Notes under the pieces: generated by a model | What the model saw: only the letters and a program-made list of their open reading frames with translations | Told to the model about the DNA's origin: nothing | The model's database searches: none | Assembly: GCA_910577685.1 (NCBI GenBank) | Contig: CAJTOH010000018.1 | Coordinates: 1 to 64,000, forward strand | Direction of reading: 5' to 3' | Source: an uncultured Dorea sp. | GTDB taxonomy: Bacteria; Bacillota; Clostridia; Lachnospirales; Lachnospiraceae | Length of the DNA stretch: 64,000 nt | Shown here: positions 1 to 7,484 of the stretch, in pieces | How positions within the stretch are numbered: position 1 is the stretch's first letter | Layout: each line of letters opens with the position of its first letter | Program-made: the position numbers and the translations under genes

Positions 1-453
1 CATGACGGCAGAGAATTGAGATATATCCGGACAGAAACAAAAGAAATGGAAGATTATACACAGACTTTCGAAGTATACGGATGTGCTGATTGCAGTGGCT
101 GTGAACACAAAGAGAAATGTCTTTACAAGTATGATCCCCAAAAGGACGCAGACAAAAATAAAGTAATGAAGATCAATGAGCGTTGGGAAGAATTAAAAGA
201 AAAATCTCATGCGAACATTCAAAGTGAGAAAGGTATTTTAAACCGTCAGATACGTTCGATCCAAACAGAAGGACATTTTGGAGATATCAAGGAAAATGAT
301 GACTTTCGACGGTTCAATCACCGTTCAGCCGAGAAAGTATATAAGGAGTTTATGCTGTATGCGATAGGTAGAAATATCAATAAATATCATCGCTTCCAGA
401 ACAGCAAACTCCAGAAATATAAAGGAAAAAAAGAAGAAAATATCGCTTCATGA
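1..453 (+). mobile_element. IS1182-type transposase, C-terminal part (cut by window start)
   Basis: The reading frame is open from base 1, so this is the 3' end of a longer gene and not a 145-aa protein. It carries the cysteine cluster typical of the late part of IS1182-family DDE transposases (YGCADCSGCEHKEKC), then a basic C-terminal block with GHFGDIKEND and FRRFNHRSAEKV, the usual ending of these enzymes. The catalytic residues would lie mostly upstream of the window. Whether the copy is intact cannot be judged. Its presence fits the accessory character of the next 3 kb. Family assignment is by motif recognition only. Confidence 0.8.
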
Positions 454-517
454 AAGGTGTGGTTTAACAGAAGGGGAAGCTTTATTTAGTGCGGCCAAAA
501 ATAATGCTTCCTCCTAT

Positions 518-583
518 AAATAGGGATACCCCACAGAATATGCCGGTGCTAAACAGTGGCATTTCCGCAGGGTATCTCTATTT
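518..583. terminator. hairpin with T-rich tail downstream of the transposase
   Basis: The arms AAATAGGGATACCC (518-531) and GGGTATCTCTATTT (570-583) pair along about 14 bp with one mismatch, and TTTCTTT follows. A second inner pairing (ATGCC/GGCAT) extends the structure. It can serve as a terminator for the transposase. It could also be part of the insertion sequence end; the element boundary cannot be fixed because the other end is outside the window. Confidence 0.55.
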
Positions 584-655
584 TTCTTTAAAATCGGAAG
601 AAATCGGTATTAGCCGATTGCCCCTATCCATAATTATAAACAAGAAATTTACCGC

Positions 656-868
656 TTAGAAAAAATTATCATCTGGTATATGTTCCATAATATCGCTAAT
701 ATCGCACTGTAAAATATTACAAAGGCGGTCAAGCGTATTCGTGCTTACCGGCTGATTGTATCTTAAACGGTAAAGCTGAGCCTTGCTTACATTATACTTT
801 TTCGTCAGCATTGATTTTGTGATGCCTCTTTTTTCTGCCGTCTCCCATAGTTTGTCATACTTAATCAT
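656..868 (-). CDS. small Cro/CI-type HTH regulator, copy 1
   Basis: This 70-aa protein is almost entirely one XRE-like helix-turn-helix domain: LWETAEKRGITKSMLTKKYNVSKAQLYRLRYN covers the DNA-binding helices. It ends in a short tail (DISDIMEHIPDDNFF), as in many small clostridial autoregulators that act as dimers. An AGAAGG ribosome binding site lies just upstream of the ATG. The neighbour at 948-1160 is a paralogue of identical length with the same ending, so the pair arose by tandem duplication. A palindrome at 923-940 abuts its predicted promoter, which suggests autoregulation or cross-regulation. Target genes are unknown. Confidence 0.8.
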   Translation of the reverse strand: MIKYDKLWETAEKRGITKSMLTKKYNVSKAQLYRLRYNQPVSTNTLDRLCNILQCDISDIMEHIPDDNFF

Positions 869-893
869 GTCAGCCCTTCTTTACTTTTTTTCT

Positions 894-940
894 ATTATCG
901 CAGGAAAAAAAGCAGGCTATAAGGTTCCACATTCGGAACC
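894..940 (-). promoter_or_regulatory. promoter and palindromic operator of HTH copy 1
   Basis: On the minus strand the palindrome GGTTCCGAATGTGGAACC (923-940) runs directly into a -35-like TTATAG (922-917). A 17-bp spacer and a -10 GATAAT (899-894) follow. The same arrangement, with the palindrome nearly identical, precedes HTH copy 2. A regulator site touching the -35 is typical of control by the gene's own product, which is inferred here. Confidence 0.6.
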
Positions 941-947
941 ATAAAAG

Positions 948-1160
948 CTAAAAAAAATTATCGTCTGGTATATGTTCCATGATGTCGGAAATATCACATT
1001 CCAGAAGATTGCAAAGACGGTCAACCGTACAAGTGGTCACCCCTTCGTTGTTGCGCAATCCGGAAAGCTGCGCTTTACTGATATGGTATTTTTCATGGAG
1101 GGCATTATTTGAAATCCCCTTCGCTTTAGCCGTTTCCCATAATTTGTCAAACTTTATCAT
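948..1160 (-). CDS. small Cro/CI-type HTH regulator, copy 2
   Basis: This 70-aa paralogue of the protein at 656-868 shares the start (MIKxDKLWETA) and the final residues DISDIMEHIPDDNFF. The recognition helix region differs (ISKAQLSGLRNNEG against VSKAQLYRLRYNQP), so the two may have diverged in DNA preference. A longer frame opens at 1247. The ATG at 1160 was chosen because it aligns exactly with the paralogue's start, has a purine-rich GAGGAAGAG upstream, and lies downstream of the predicted promoter. The divergent gene at 1276 begins 115 bp away, so the shared intergenic palindrome could affect both. Confidence 0.8.
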   Translation of the reverse strand: MIKFDKLWETAKAKGISNNALHEKYHISKAQLSGLRNNEGVTTCTVDRLCNLLECDISDIMEHIPDDNFF

Positions 1161-1193
1161 AATCCGTCGAACTCTTCCTCTTGATTTTCTTTC

Positions 1194-1240
1194 ATTATTG
1201 CAGTAATATTTAGTTGTCGGAAGGTTCCATATTCGGAACC
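1194..1240 (-). promoter_or_regulatory. promoter and palindromic operator of HTH copy 2
   Basis: The minus-strand order is the palindrome GGTTCCGAATATGGAACC (1223-1240), then -35-like TTCCGA (1222-1217), a 17-bp spacer and -10 AATAAT (1199-1194). This geometry matches the promoter of HTH copy 1 base for base in spacing. The site is also about 35 bp upstream of the divergent ORF at 1276. Confidence 0.6.
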
Positions 1241-1275
1241 CCAACAAAAATAAATCCGCTCAAGGAGGGTGAACC

Positions 1276-1584
1276 GTGGATAAGAGGAAAAAGAATACTT
1301 ATTTATCTGAATTATTTTTGGAGAATTTAAATGGGGATTTCTCACGTCAGGCAGTGTTAAGGGCATTGGAAAAATGTAATGACGAAATACAAAAGAGAAT
1401 GGGCGCATATCCTTGCGACAGAGGTTGGCTAATCAGCAACTTTTTTAACAGAGGGAAACAGATGAGGAAACTTTCAAGGCAGATAACGCAGGAATTAGTG
1501 GATTTTTGGGACGTTTACGGAGAGTTTGATAATATGCTTAGACCGAGCGCAAAGAGGAACTATTTAATCTTGCAGATGCTTTAG
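1276..1584 (+). CDS. hypothetical protein of an accessory region
   Basis: This 102-aa, basic protein of unknown function starts at GTG behind a strong AAGGAGGG ribosome binding site (1263-1270). It is mostly helical, with no membrane segment, signal peptide or cysteine motif. Helix-rich stretches such as AVLRALEKCNDEIQKRMG and MRKLSRQITQELVDFW suggest a small soluble DNA- or protein-binding factor, but no family was recognised. It is divergent from the HTH pair and precedes a DUF6809-like gene by 31 bp, so the two are probably co-transcribed. Confidence 0.6.
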   Translation: MDKRKKNTYLSELFLENLNGDFSRQAVLRALEKCNDEIQKRMGAYPCDRGWLISNFFNRGKQMRKLSRQITQELVDFWDVYGEFDNMLRPSAKRNYLILQML

Positions 1585-1615
1585 GCATATAGGGATACAT
1601 TTAGAAGGAGAAATT

Positions 1616-1855
1616 ATGAATACGATACTGCAACAGCTATATAATGGGGAAATTTGTTTGACAGAACAATACCGCCCAATATTGGAAGAATATCAAGCAA
1701 TAAGAAAAAAACATATGGATAATTATAAGAGCTTCATTGAAAAACTCGGCAGTCCTCTTGATAAGGAATTCATTAAAATTATGGACGAGCAATTTGAAAC
1801 TGCTCCCCTTGACTTCTTCCAGATGTTCTCGGACGGTTTTAAATTGGGAGCATAA
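1616..1855 (+). CDS. DUF6809-like small protein
   Basis: This 79-aa acidic protein follows the pattern of a family common on integrative and phage-like elements of gut Clostridia: it begins MNTILQQLYNGEI and contains KLGSPLDKEFIKIMDEQ and a final FSDGFKLGA. No biochemical role is known to me. A good ribosome binding site (AGAAGGAG) precedes the ATG. It probably shares a transcript with the gene before it. Immediately after its stop a 15-codon frame (1860-1907) looks like the beginning of a lost gene. Confidence 0.65.
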   Translation: MNTILQQLYNGEICLTEQYRPILEEYQAIRKKHMDNYKSFIEKLGSPLDKEFIKIMDEQFETAPLDFFQMFSDGFKLGA

Positions 1856-2396
1856 ATAATGATAGAAGTCCTTTACGGTGGGGATGGAAAGGAAACTGCC
1901 GAATAGCTTAGAGTGAAATACAGATAATGATTAAAAATGAAAATAAGAAATGCTGATTGAAACAGAGAATCACAGATTACAGTCATCATAAAATCGTTAA
2001 ACAAAAGAACTTTTGAGCGTATGAAATGATATATCATGATGGAAACAGCGGTAGGCGGTGATTCGCTGTCTGGTTAATGAAGAGCATCATGCCCGGACTT
2101 ACCATAGGGGGGGGGCATGGCGGCTTCGAATGACAGAGGGGGCCGCCAGTATGTTTTTCAGGGAGGAAAGCTGATTTTTCCGTAAAGAATTCCGTGGCAG
2201 ATAAATACGGGGGGCGATTTTGCCGTTTCCTGCAATGGGGAAAAGTTCCAGGCGGTGGTTATGTTATAAACTTTATGGTCATTTCGTGCAATTTATAGTC
2301 ACTTGATGCAATCGTGGTTTGAAATGCGGGTGTATCCGCCGATGGATTTTATGAGGAGAAAAATTTCAGAAAAATTTTATCAAGGAGGTATGCAAT
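1856..2396. other. 541-bp gene-free stretch with hairpins, a G9 run and a tandem repeat
   Basis: No credible gene is present. A 15-codon frame at 1860-1907 ends at TAG and may be a gene remnant. A nine-G homopolymer lies at 2107-2115. TGGCGGC (2118-2124) pairs with GCCGCCA (2142-2148) and a T5 tract follows at 2153-2157, a possible terminator. Two 20-bp units at 2272-2291 and 2292-2311 form an imperfect tandem repeat about 85 bp upstream of the next gene. The stretch reads as decayed mobile DNA plus the control region of the gene at 2397. Confidence 0.5.
2272..2311 (+). repeat. two imperfect 20-bp tandem repeats upstream of the 2397 gene
   Basis: TTTATGGTCATTTCGTGCAA (2272-2291) is followed directly by TTTATAGTCACTTGATGCAA (2292-2311); 16 of 20 positions match. 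Repeats near two helical turns apart and upstream of a start are often sites for regulators that bind as tandem dimers. Which regulator, if any, cannot be told. Confidence 0.5.
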
Positions 2397-3038
2397 GTGC
2401 AGATAACAAGGGATAACTATTCACAGTATGCCAACATGGTACAGCAGATGTTTGGCAATAAGAAAAATTCCGGCAATTCGCTGGCGCAGTGCGACTATGG
2501 AAATTTTGCATTGCGTTTCAAGCCGGTTGATATTCAATTCACGAAGCCGAATTGGGATAATATCATGACGAAGCGTGATAAGCCTGCAATGTCGGAGGAG
2601 GAATTCGAGGCGGCAATCAAGGAGCTGGCGCAGAAGGAATTTGCCACCGGGAAGCGGGATGATGCCGCATACAGAAAGCTGTGCATGCAGCATGGGGAGA
2701 CGGTTTCCCCGGATAGGAAAGCCATCTATGAATCAAGCATGAGGAAAACGGGTGGAAAGATGAATGCGGCCTGTATGTTCTGGGACAATAACGGGAACAA
2801 GACATTATCTTATAATCCCGAATCAAGGAACTGGAAGGCCATTAGCACGGAGGAGGAATTTGCGAGGGCGAGGGTGTTCACTTCAATCTATAATGATGAA
2901 CTGGCACGGCTGAAAAAGGAATACGGGGAGAATGCGAAAGGTACGGTTTCCTATCAGCAGATACAGTCTGACTTGGCGGCAGGCATAAAAGCACCATCTT
3001 CGGGCGGCACACTGGACATGATTATATTAAATCGGTAA
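2397..3038 (+). CDS. hypothetical protein
   Basis: This 213-aa soluble, charged protein has no recognised family. It starts at GTG seven bases after a perfect AAGGAGG; the overlapping ATG at 2395 is in a frame that stops after three codons. There is no signal peptide or membrane segment. The N-terminal 30 residues are polar and Gln/Asn-rich, the middle is helical (SEEEFEAAIKELAQKEF, then repeated Lys/Glu), and the C-terminus ends in a Gly/Ser-rich segment. It stands alone between a repeat-bearing leader and a strong terminator, so it is a single-gene unit. Confidence 0.6.
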   Translation: MQITRDNYSQYANMVQQMFGNKKNSGNSLAQCDYGNFALRFKPVDIQFTKPNWDNIMTKRDKPAMSEEEFEAAIKELAQKEFATGKRDDAAYRKLCMQHGETVSPDRKAIYESSMRKTGGKMNAACMFWDNNGNKTLSYNPESRNWKAISTEEEFARARVFTSIYNDELARLKKEYGENAKGTVSYQQIQSDLAAGIKAPSSGGTLDMIILNR

Positions 3039-3053
3039 AAGTTCTTTGGATGC

Positions 3054-3100
3054 AAAAAATAACGATAGCCACATTAAAAAATGGGTTATCGTTATTTTTA
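3054..3100 (+). terminator. intrinsic terminator of the 2397 gene
   Basis: AAAAAATAACGATA (3054-3067) pairs with TATCGTTATTTTTA (3087-3100). The A-rich left arm and T-rich right arm make it usable in both directions. It is 16 bp after the stop codon. Confidence 0.8.
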
Positions 3101-3118
3101 CACTCTGAAATATCGAAA

Positions 3119-3230
3119 GAGCGGCAATTTCAACTAATAAAACGATAGCCGCTCATGCATGGGTGCATCTGCCTTTTTGAAAAGTGTTGATTTTAGGGCA
3201 TTTGAGATAAATGTAAAAACGATAGCACCC
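3119..3230. repeat. two further hairpins sharing the ACGATAG motif
   Basis: GAGCGGC (3119-3125) pairs with GCCGCTC (3148-3154), and GGGTGC (3161-3166) pairs with GCACCC (3225-3230). In both, and in the terminator at 3054-3100, the bases AACGATAGC occur at an arm edge (3061, 3141 and 3218, spaced 80 and 77 bp). Function is unknown. The array ends about 90 bp before the 3' end of hpf. Confidence 0.4.
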
Positions 3231-3319
3231 ATTCAAAGATTGTATCAATCCGGACACGCAATATGGTGTGAGAGGACGGGAGTTAATCACTCCCTCCTAC
3301 TCGATTTTATGAAGTGCCC

Positions 3320-3856
3320 TTATGAAAATTCCGGTTCAATTAATCCGAAGGAACCGTTTTTCCGGCGGTAGACAACATTCACCTCGTCAGTCTCCGCATT
3401 GCAGAATACATAGAAGTCATGTCCCAAAAGTTCCATCTGTACGCAAGCATCTTCCGGGTACATTGGCTTAAATCCGAATCTCTTAGTGCGGACGATCTTA
3501 ATATCATTCCCATCCTCGGCAATATCTTCGCTCTCGTAAAATTCATGTTTGAAGTTGCCGCCCTCCTGATGTCTTGCGATCAGTTTGTTTTTATATTTGC
3601 GAAGCTGGCGTTCGATTACTTCCTCAACCAGATCGATGGAGACATACATATCATTGCTTTCCTGCTCAGAGCGGATAATATCTCCTTTGACAGGAATCGT
3701 TACTTCAATCTTCTGACGGCCTTTCTGTACGCTTAATGTTACGTGAATCTCCGTGTTGGGGGTAAAATACCTCTCCAATTTGCCTAATTTGTTCTCTACG
3801 GCCTCCCTCAAGCCCTCTGTTACCTCGATGTTCTTTCCAATAATGATAAACTTCAT
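3320..3856 (-). CDS. hpf: ribosome hibernation promoting factor, long form
   Basis: This 178-aa protein has the two-part structure of long HPF. The N-terminal S30AE/RaiA-like domain (MKFIIIGKNIEVTEGLREAVENK..., about 1-100) sits in the decoding region of the 30S subunit. A charged linker follows, then a C-terminal dimerisation domain (IVRTKRFGFKPMYPEDACVQMELLGHDFYVFCN...) that drives 100S dimer formation and protects idle ribosomes. The frame opens three codons earlier at TTG, but that codon touches the AAGGAG ribosome binding site. The ATG at 3856, nine bases after it, is the start. The gene follows typA/PAP2/PsiE on the same strand but has its own candidate promoter. Confidence 0.95.
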   Translation of the reverse strand: MKFIIIGKNIEVTEGLREAVENKLGKLERYFTPNTEIHVTLSVQKGRQKIEVTIPVKGDIIRSEQESNDMYVSIDLVEEVIERQLRKYKNKLIARHQEGGNFKHEFYESEDIAEDGNDIKIVRTKRFGFKPMYPEDACVQMELLGHDFYVFCNAETDEVNVVYRRKNGSFGLIEPEFS

Positions 3857-3929
3857 ACTGCCCAACTCCTTTTCGATAGAATTTCAAAAAGATTAGTCTG
3901 ATAATTATTAGTCCGACTGGTAATCTATC

Positions 3930-3968
3930 TGATATATGTAGTATATCACGTTTGATTACTAATGTATA
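3930..3968 (-). promoter_or_regulatory. candidate hpf promoter with inverted repeat over the -10
   Basis: On the minus strand TATACA (3968-3963), a 17-bp spacer and TATACT (3945-3940) form a moderate sigma-A-like promoter. A perfect 7-bp inverted repeat (TGATATA, 5-bp gap, TATATCA; 3930-3948) covers the -10 and could be an operator. The -35 lies inside the last codons of the PsiE-like gene. Confidence 0.4.
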
Positions 3969-4570
3969 GAACGAATTACTTCAATTCTCGAAATTTTTTC
4001 ATTATGAAGTTTGGCAACTCTAAGGCCGCAGTCGTGGAAGTAGACGCATGCGCCGACGCGCGCTGTCTGTTCGTTTTCCGCCAGTTTTTGGTTTACCACA
4101 TCCATGAGGGTCTCATTCTGCTCGTGAGGGATGTTCAAGTCCAAAAGCCTGTTGATGGCCTTGACCTTTGCGCTTGCCCTGAAAATGATGGCGTCCGAGA
4201 TGTCAAATTCGCAGAAGAGATACTTGCGTGTGGCAAATAAAACTGCAATGGCGGTAACTCCGACTAAGCTTCCCCAGACGGAGGAGTGGTCGGTGATAAT
4301 CTGGCGCGCAATGGCAAAGAGCAGGACCTCGAATACGGTGTCCGGCGTATGGTAATACATCATGCGGATCAGCTCGACGCCGATGATCAGGTTAAAACAG
4401 GTCTCAAGCAGGTCGTCGTAATTGGGCCAGATCTCAAGATTGGGAATGTTGCTCATGACGCCGATCATGCGGAAGCACAGCAGGATGATTCCGATCGCCA
4501 ATATAATAGAAATGACGAATTCCAGGCCTTCCGTGACTTTCTTTAAAAAACGGGCTATTATCTGCTGCAT
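3959..4570 (-). CDS. PsiE-like membrane protein with cytosolic C-terminal domain
   Basis: This 203-aa protein has about four hydrophobic segments in its first 120 residues: near 15-37, 58-72, 80-92 and 98-115. The arrangement matches the phosphate-starvation-inducible PsiE family. A soluble tail (about 125-203) follows, rich in charged residues and resembling the small transporter-associated domains seen on CorC-like proteins. The function of PsiE proteins is not established. It is the third gene of a typA-PAP2-psiE unit: the PAP2 stop is 13 bp upstream, and GAAAGGAAG precedes the ATG. Family assignment is moderate; membrane location is firm. Confidence 0.65.
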   Translation of the reverse strand: MQQIIARFLKKVTEGLEFVISIILAIGIILLCFRMIGVMSNIPNLEIWPNYDDLLETCFNLIIGVELIRMMYYHTPDTVFEVLLFAIARQIITDHSSVWGSLVGVTAIAVLFATRKYLFCEFDISDAIIFRASAKVKAINRLLDLNIPHEQNETLMDVVNQKLAENEQTARVGACVYFHDCGLRVAKLHNEKISRIEVIRSIH

Positions 4571-4583
4571 ATAAGCTTCCTTT

Positions 4584-5489
4584 CTATTTTGCAGTTGATA
4601 TTTTCCGGGTGAATATTCTCTGAAATAAACAAGGATAGATTACAATCACCCATAATACCAGTATAAAGTATTCGGACATCTTTGCCAAGATGGAACTTCC
4701 AAATATTAGAGAAAATCCTTCTTTAATTAAAAGCGCGGCAGTCAGCCCCGCCGTTAGTTTTAGAATCTGTGTCCGGATGCTTCCCGTTCGTGTATCAAAG
4801 TTTAATTTTGTTCGTTCTATATACCAACCTATTGCAAAGCCGAGTCCGGCGCCGGACGCCTTGCAGCAATCCGCCGCATATTTTGCTTCAATCGTACCGC
4901 TGCTAAGAAGCAGCAGGGAATAAACGGCGGCCGCCAACGACAGAAGGGTCAGAAAAGCGGCGATAGGTTTCAGATATCGGGCGTCGTCTAACAGCAGGGT
5001 CTGGAATTTCCGGATGACGGAGGCGACAAGAAGAGAAAGCCCCATAGATACAAGGACATCCTTCGGCGTGTGGCATCCCAGATACATTCTGGAAAATCCG
5101 ATCATCAGGAAGGCAAGGACGCAGAGAAACTTGGCCCAGAGCCGGGAGGTATAGAAGGACAGCGGAAAGAAGAGACAGGTTGCGCTCTGGGTATGGCCGC
5201 TTGGGAAAGAATATCCGGTCGCCCCTTCAAGGGCGCTGTCTACCGCCGTGAACGCAGGATCCAGAATCCATGGCCTTGGGATACGGAAGGTGATCTTTAA
5301 AGCCTGTACGCCCAGACCGGCGGTAAAATAAGTAAAGCCCAGAAGATAAGCAAAGCGTTTATCCGCACACCAGTAAAATGTGCAGATAACCGCTATGATA
5401 ATAAGCTCCTGTCCAAAATAGGTAATGAATTGCATCAGTTGATCAAAAAAGGGAGTTCTTATCCCTTCTAAAAACCATAAAAATGTCAT
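4584..5489 (-). CDS. PAP2-family membrane phosphatase
   Basis: This 301-aa polytopic protein has the three PAP2 motifs. K...RP lies near 70-78 (KITFRIPRP), PSGH near 96-99 (GYSFPSGHTQSA), and SR...H...D near 133-146 (SRMYLGCHTPKDV). The motifs form an extracytoplasmic active site that dephosphorylates lipid pyrophosphates or phosphatidic acid-like substrates, so undecaprenyl pyrophosphate recycling is one possibility. The C-terminal half adds four to five further membrane spans beyond the catalytic core. Its ATG overlaps the typA stop by four bases (ATGA), so it is translationally coupled to typA. The true substrate cannot be read from sequence. Confidence 0.85.
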   Translation of the reverse strand: MTFLWFLEGIRTPFFDQLMQFITYFGQELIIIAVICTFYWCADKRFAYLLGFTYFTAGLGVQALKITFRIPRPWILDPAFTAVDSALEGATGYSFPSGHTQSATCLFFPLSFYTSRLWAKFLCVLAFLMIGFSRMYLGCHTPKDVLVSMGLSLLVASVIRKFQTLLLDDARYLKPIAAFLTLLSLAAAVYSLLLLSSGTIEAKYAADCCKASGAGLGFAIGWYIERTKLNFDTRTGSIRTQILKLTAGLTAALLIKEGFSLIFGSSILAKMSEYFILVLWVIVIYPCLFQRIFTRKISTAK

Positions 5490-7312
5490 GATCTATTTCC
5501 TCGTTTCCTCATCTTGGAGTCCAGAATCTTCTTGCGAATCCGAAGAGTCTTCGGAGTAACTTCCAAAAGCTCGTCTGTTTCGATGAAGTCAAGGGCTTCT
5601 TCCAGACTTAAGATCTTCGGCGGAGTCAGGCGGAGAGCCTCGTCCGCGCTGGAGGAGCGGGTGTTGGTCAGATGCTTGGTCTTACAGATGTTGACTTCAA
5701 TATCATCCGTCTTTGAATTCTGTCCGATCACCATACCGGAATATACTTTTTCGCCGGGACCGATAAAGAGGATTCCCCTCTCCTGAGCGCCGAATAATCC
5801 ATAGGTGACGGATTCCCCTGTCTCAAATGCAATCAGGGATCCGCATTTGCGGTACTGGATGTCGCCCTTATACGGCGCATACCCTTCAAACGCAGTGTTC
5901 ATGATCCCGTTTCCTTTGGTATCGGTCAGGAACTCACCGCGGTATCCGATCAGGCCGCGGGCGGGAATCAGGAATTCGAGTCTGGTGTAGCCGCCGTTGG
6001 AGGTTCCCATGTTCTGCAGCTCGCCTTTGCGCTGGCTTAGCTTGTCGATGACGGTTCCGGTAAATTCATCGGGAACGTCAATATAGGCTGTCTCAATCGG
6101 TTCCAGCAATTTACCGTTTTCATCCTTTTTATATAGAACCTCCGCCTTGCTGACGGCAAATTCATAGCCTTCCCGGCGCATGTTTTCAATTAATACGGAT
6201 AAATGCAGTTCTCCGCGTCCGGATACTTTGAAGCTGTCGGTGCTGTCAGATTCTTCCACCCGGAGGCTGACGTCCGTGTTCAGTTCACGGAACAGGCGGT
6301 CGCGCAGGTGCCGGGATGTGACATACTTTCCTTCCAGACCGGCAAAGGGGCTGTCGTTGACGATAAACTGCATGGCGATCGTAGGTTCGGAGATCTTCTG
6401 GAAAGGAATCGCCGCCGGATTCTCGGGAGAGCAGATGGTATCGCCGATGGAGATGTCCGCGATTCCGGAAATCGCCACGATAGAGCCTATGGAAGCTTCC
6501 TTTACGTCCACTTTATTCAGGCCGTCGAATTCATACAGCTTGCTGATACGCACTTTTTCCTGCCGTTCGGGCTCATGTTCATTTACAACCACCGCGTCCA
6601 TTCCTACCCGGATCGTGCCGTTATCAACCTTCCCGATGCCGATGCGTCCGACGTATTCATTATAGTCAATGGTGCTGATCAAAACCTGCGTATCCGCATC
6701 AGGGTCTCCTTGCGGAGCCGGGATGTAGCTAAGGATCGTTTCAAATAGAGGTTTCATGTCCCGTTCTTCATCTGTCAAATCCAGAACGGCAACGCCGGAT
6801 TTAGCGGATGCATAGACAAAGGGACAGTCAAGCTGTTCGTCGGAGGCGTCCAGATCCATGAACAGCTCCAACACTTCGTCAATGACTTCGTCCGGCCTTG
6901 CCTCAGGACGGTCGATCTTGTTGATACATACGATTACAGGCAGGCTCAATTCCAGGGCTTTTCTTAAGACAAATTTTGTCTGAGGCATGGCGCCTTCGAA
7001 AGCGTCGACTACAAGGACCACTCCGTTTACCATCTTAAGCACCCGCTCTACTTCGCCGCCGAAGTCCGCGTGTCCCGGCGTATCAATAATGTTGATCTTT
7101 GTTCCATTATAATAGACGGCCGTATTCTTGGACAGTATCGTAATTCCGCGCTCCCGTTCAATGTCGTTGGAATCCATGACGCGTTCTTCCACAGCCTGGT
7201 TCTCCCTGAATACTCCGCTTTGTTTCAGCAGTTCGTCTACCAAGGTAGTCTTTCCGTGGTCTACGTGTGCAATGATCGCTATGTTTCGTATATCTTCACG
7301 TTTTGTCTTCAT
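5486..7312 (-). CDS. typA: ribosome-associated GTPase TypA/BipA
   Basis: This 608-aa translational GTPase has all G motifs: AHVDHGKTT (P-loop, about 14-22), RGITI (switch I), DTPGHADF, NKID and SAKSG. EF-G-like domains III and V and the TypA-specific C-terminal domain (ending TLRIRKKILDSKMRKR) follow. Length and architecture equal the family norm. TypA binds the ribosome in the EF-G site and assists 50S assembly and stress growth. It is the first gene of a unit with PAP2 and PsiE-like genes on the minus strand. A purine-rich AAAGGATG lies about ten bases before the ATG. Confidence 0.97.
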   Translation of the reverse strand: MKTKREDIRNIAIIAHVDHGKTTLVDELLKQSGVFRENQAVEERVMDSNDIERERGITILSKNTAVYYNGTKINIIDTPGHADFGGEVERVLKMVNGVVLVVDAFEGAMPQTKFVLRKALELSLPVIVCINKIDRPEARPDEVIDEVLELFMDLDASDEQLDCPFVYASAKSGVAVLDLTDEERDMKPLFETILSYIPAPQGDPDADTQVLISTIDYNEYVGRIGIGKVDNGTIRVGMDAVVVNEHEPERQEKVRISKLYEFDGLNKVDVKEASIGSIVAISGIADISIGDTICSPENPAAIPFQKISEPTIAMQFIVNDSPFAGLEGKYVTSRHLRDRLFRELNTDVSLRVEESDSTDSFKVSGRGELHLSVLIENMRREGYEFAVSKAEVLYKKDENGKLLEPIETAYIDVPDEFTGTVIDKLSQRKGELQNMGTSNGGYTRLEFLIPARGLIGYRGEFLTDTKGNGIMNTAFEGYAPYKGDIQYRKCGSLIAFETGESVTYGLFGAQERGILFIGPGEKVYSGMVIGQNSKTDDIEVNICKTKHLTNTRSSSADEALRLTPPKILSLEEALDFIETDELLEVTPKTLRIRKKILDSKMRKRGNRS

Positions 7313-7484
7313 AATATCATCATCCTTTCATTCACACGTTAGTTTACCATATTTTTAAAAATTTACAAGTATTTTGGTTCTAAAATAGAAATGAGCGTCA
7401 TAAACTAGGTAATGACCCCGCAAATAGGAGCGGGAATGCTTGACAACTCAAAATACGATTCGGAGGAAGGGAGATTGTAGAATT

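Noticed and set aside
1157..1408. Minus-strand 83-aa frame across the HTH/1276 intergenic region
   Set aside because: Overlaps the promoter-operator and the start of the 1276 gene; no ribosome binding site; sequence without domain character.
1860..1907. Short frame MIEVLYGGDGKETAE just after the DUF6809-like gene
   Set aside because: Only 15 codons, no ribosome binding site beyond the preceding gene's end; treated as a possible remnant, not a gene.
3159..3371. 70-aa plus-strand frame overlapping the 3' end of hpf
   Set aside because: Starts inside the hairpin array, has no ribosome binding site and runs antisense into hpf.
6203..6748. 181-aa plus-strand frame inside typA
   Set aside because: Antisense shadow of typA with no start signal; similar long antisense frames inside hdrA, secA, iorA and lon were dropped for the same reason.
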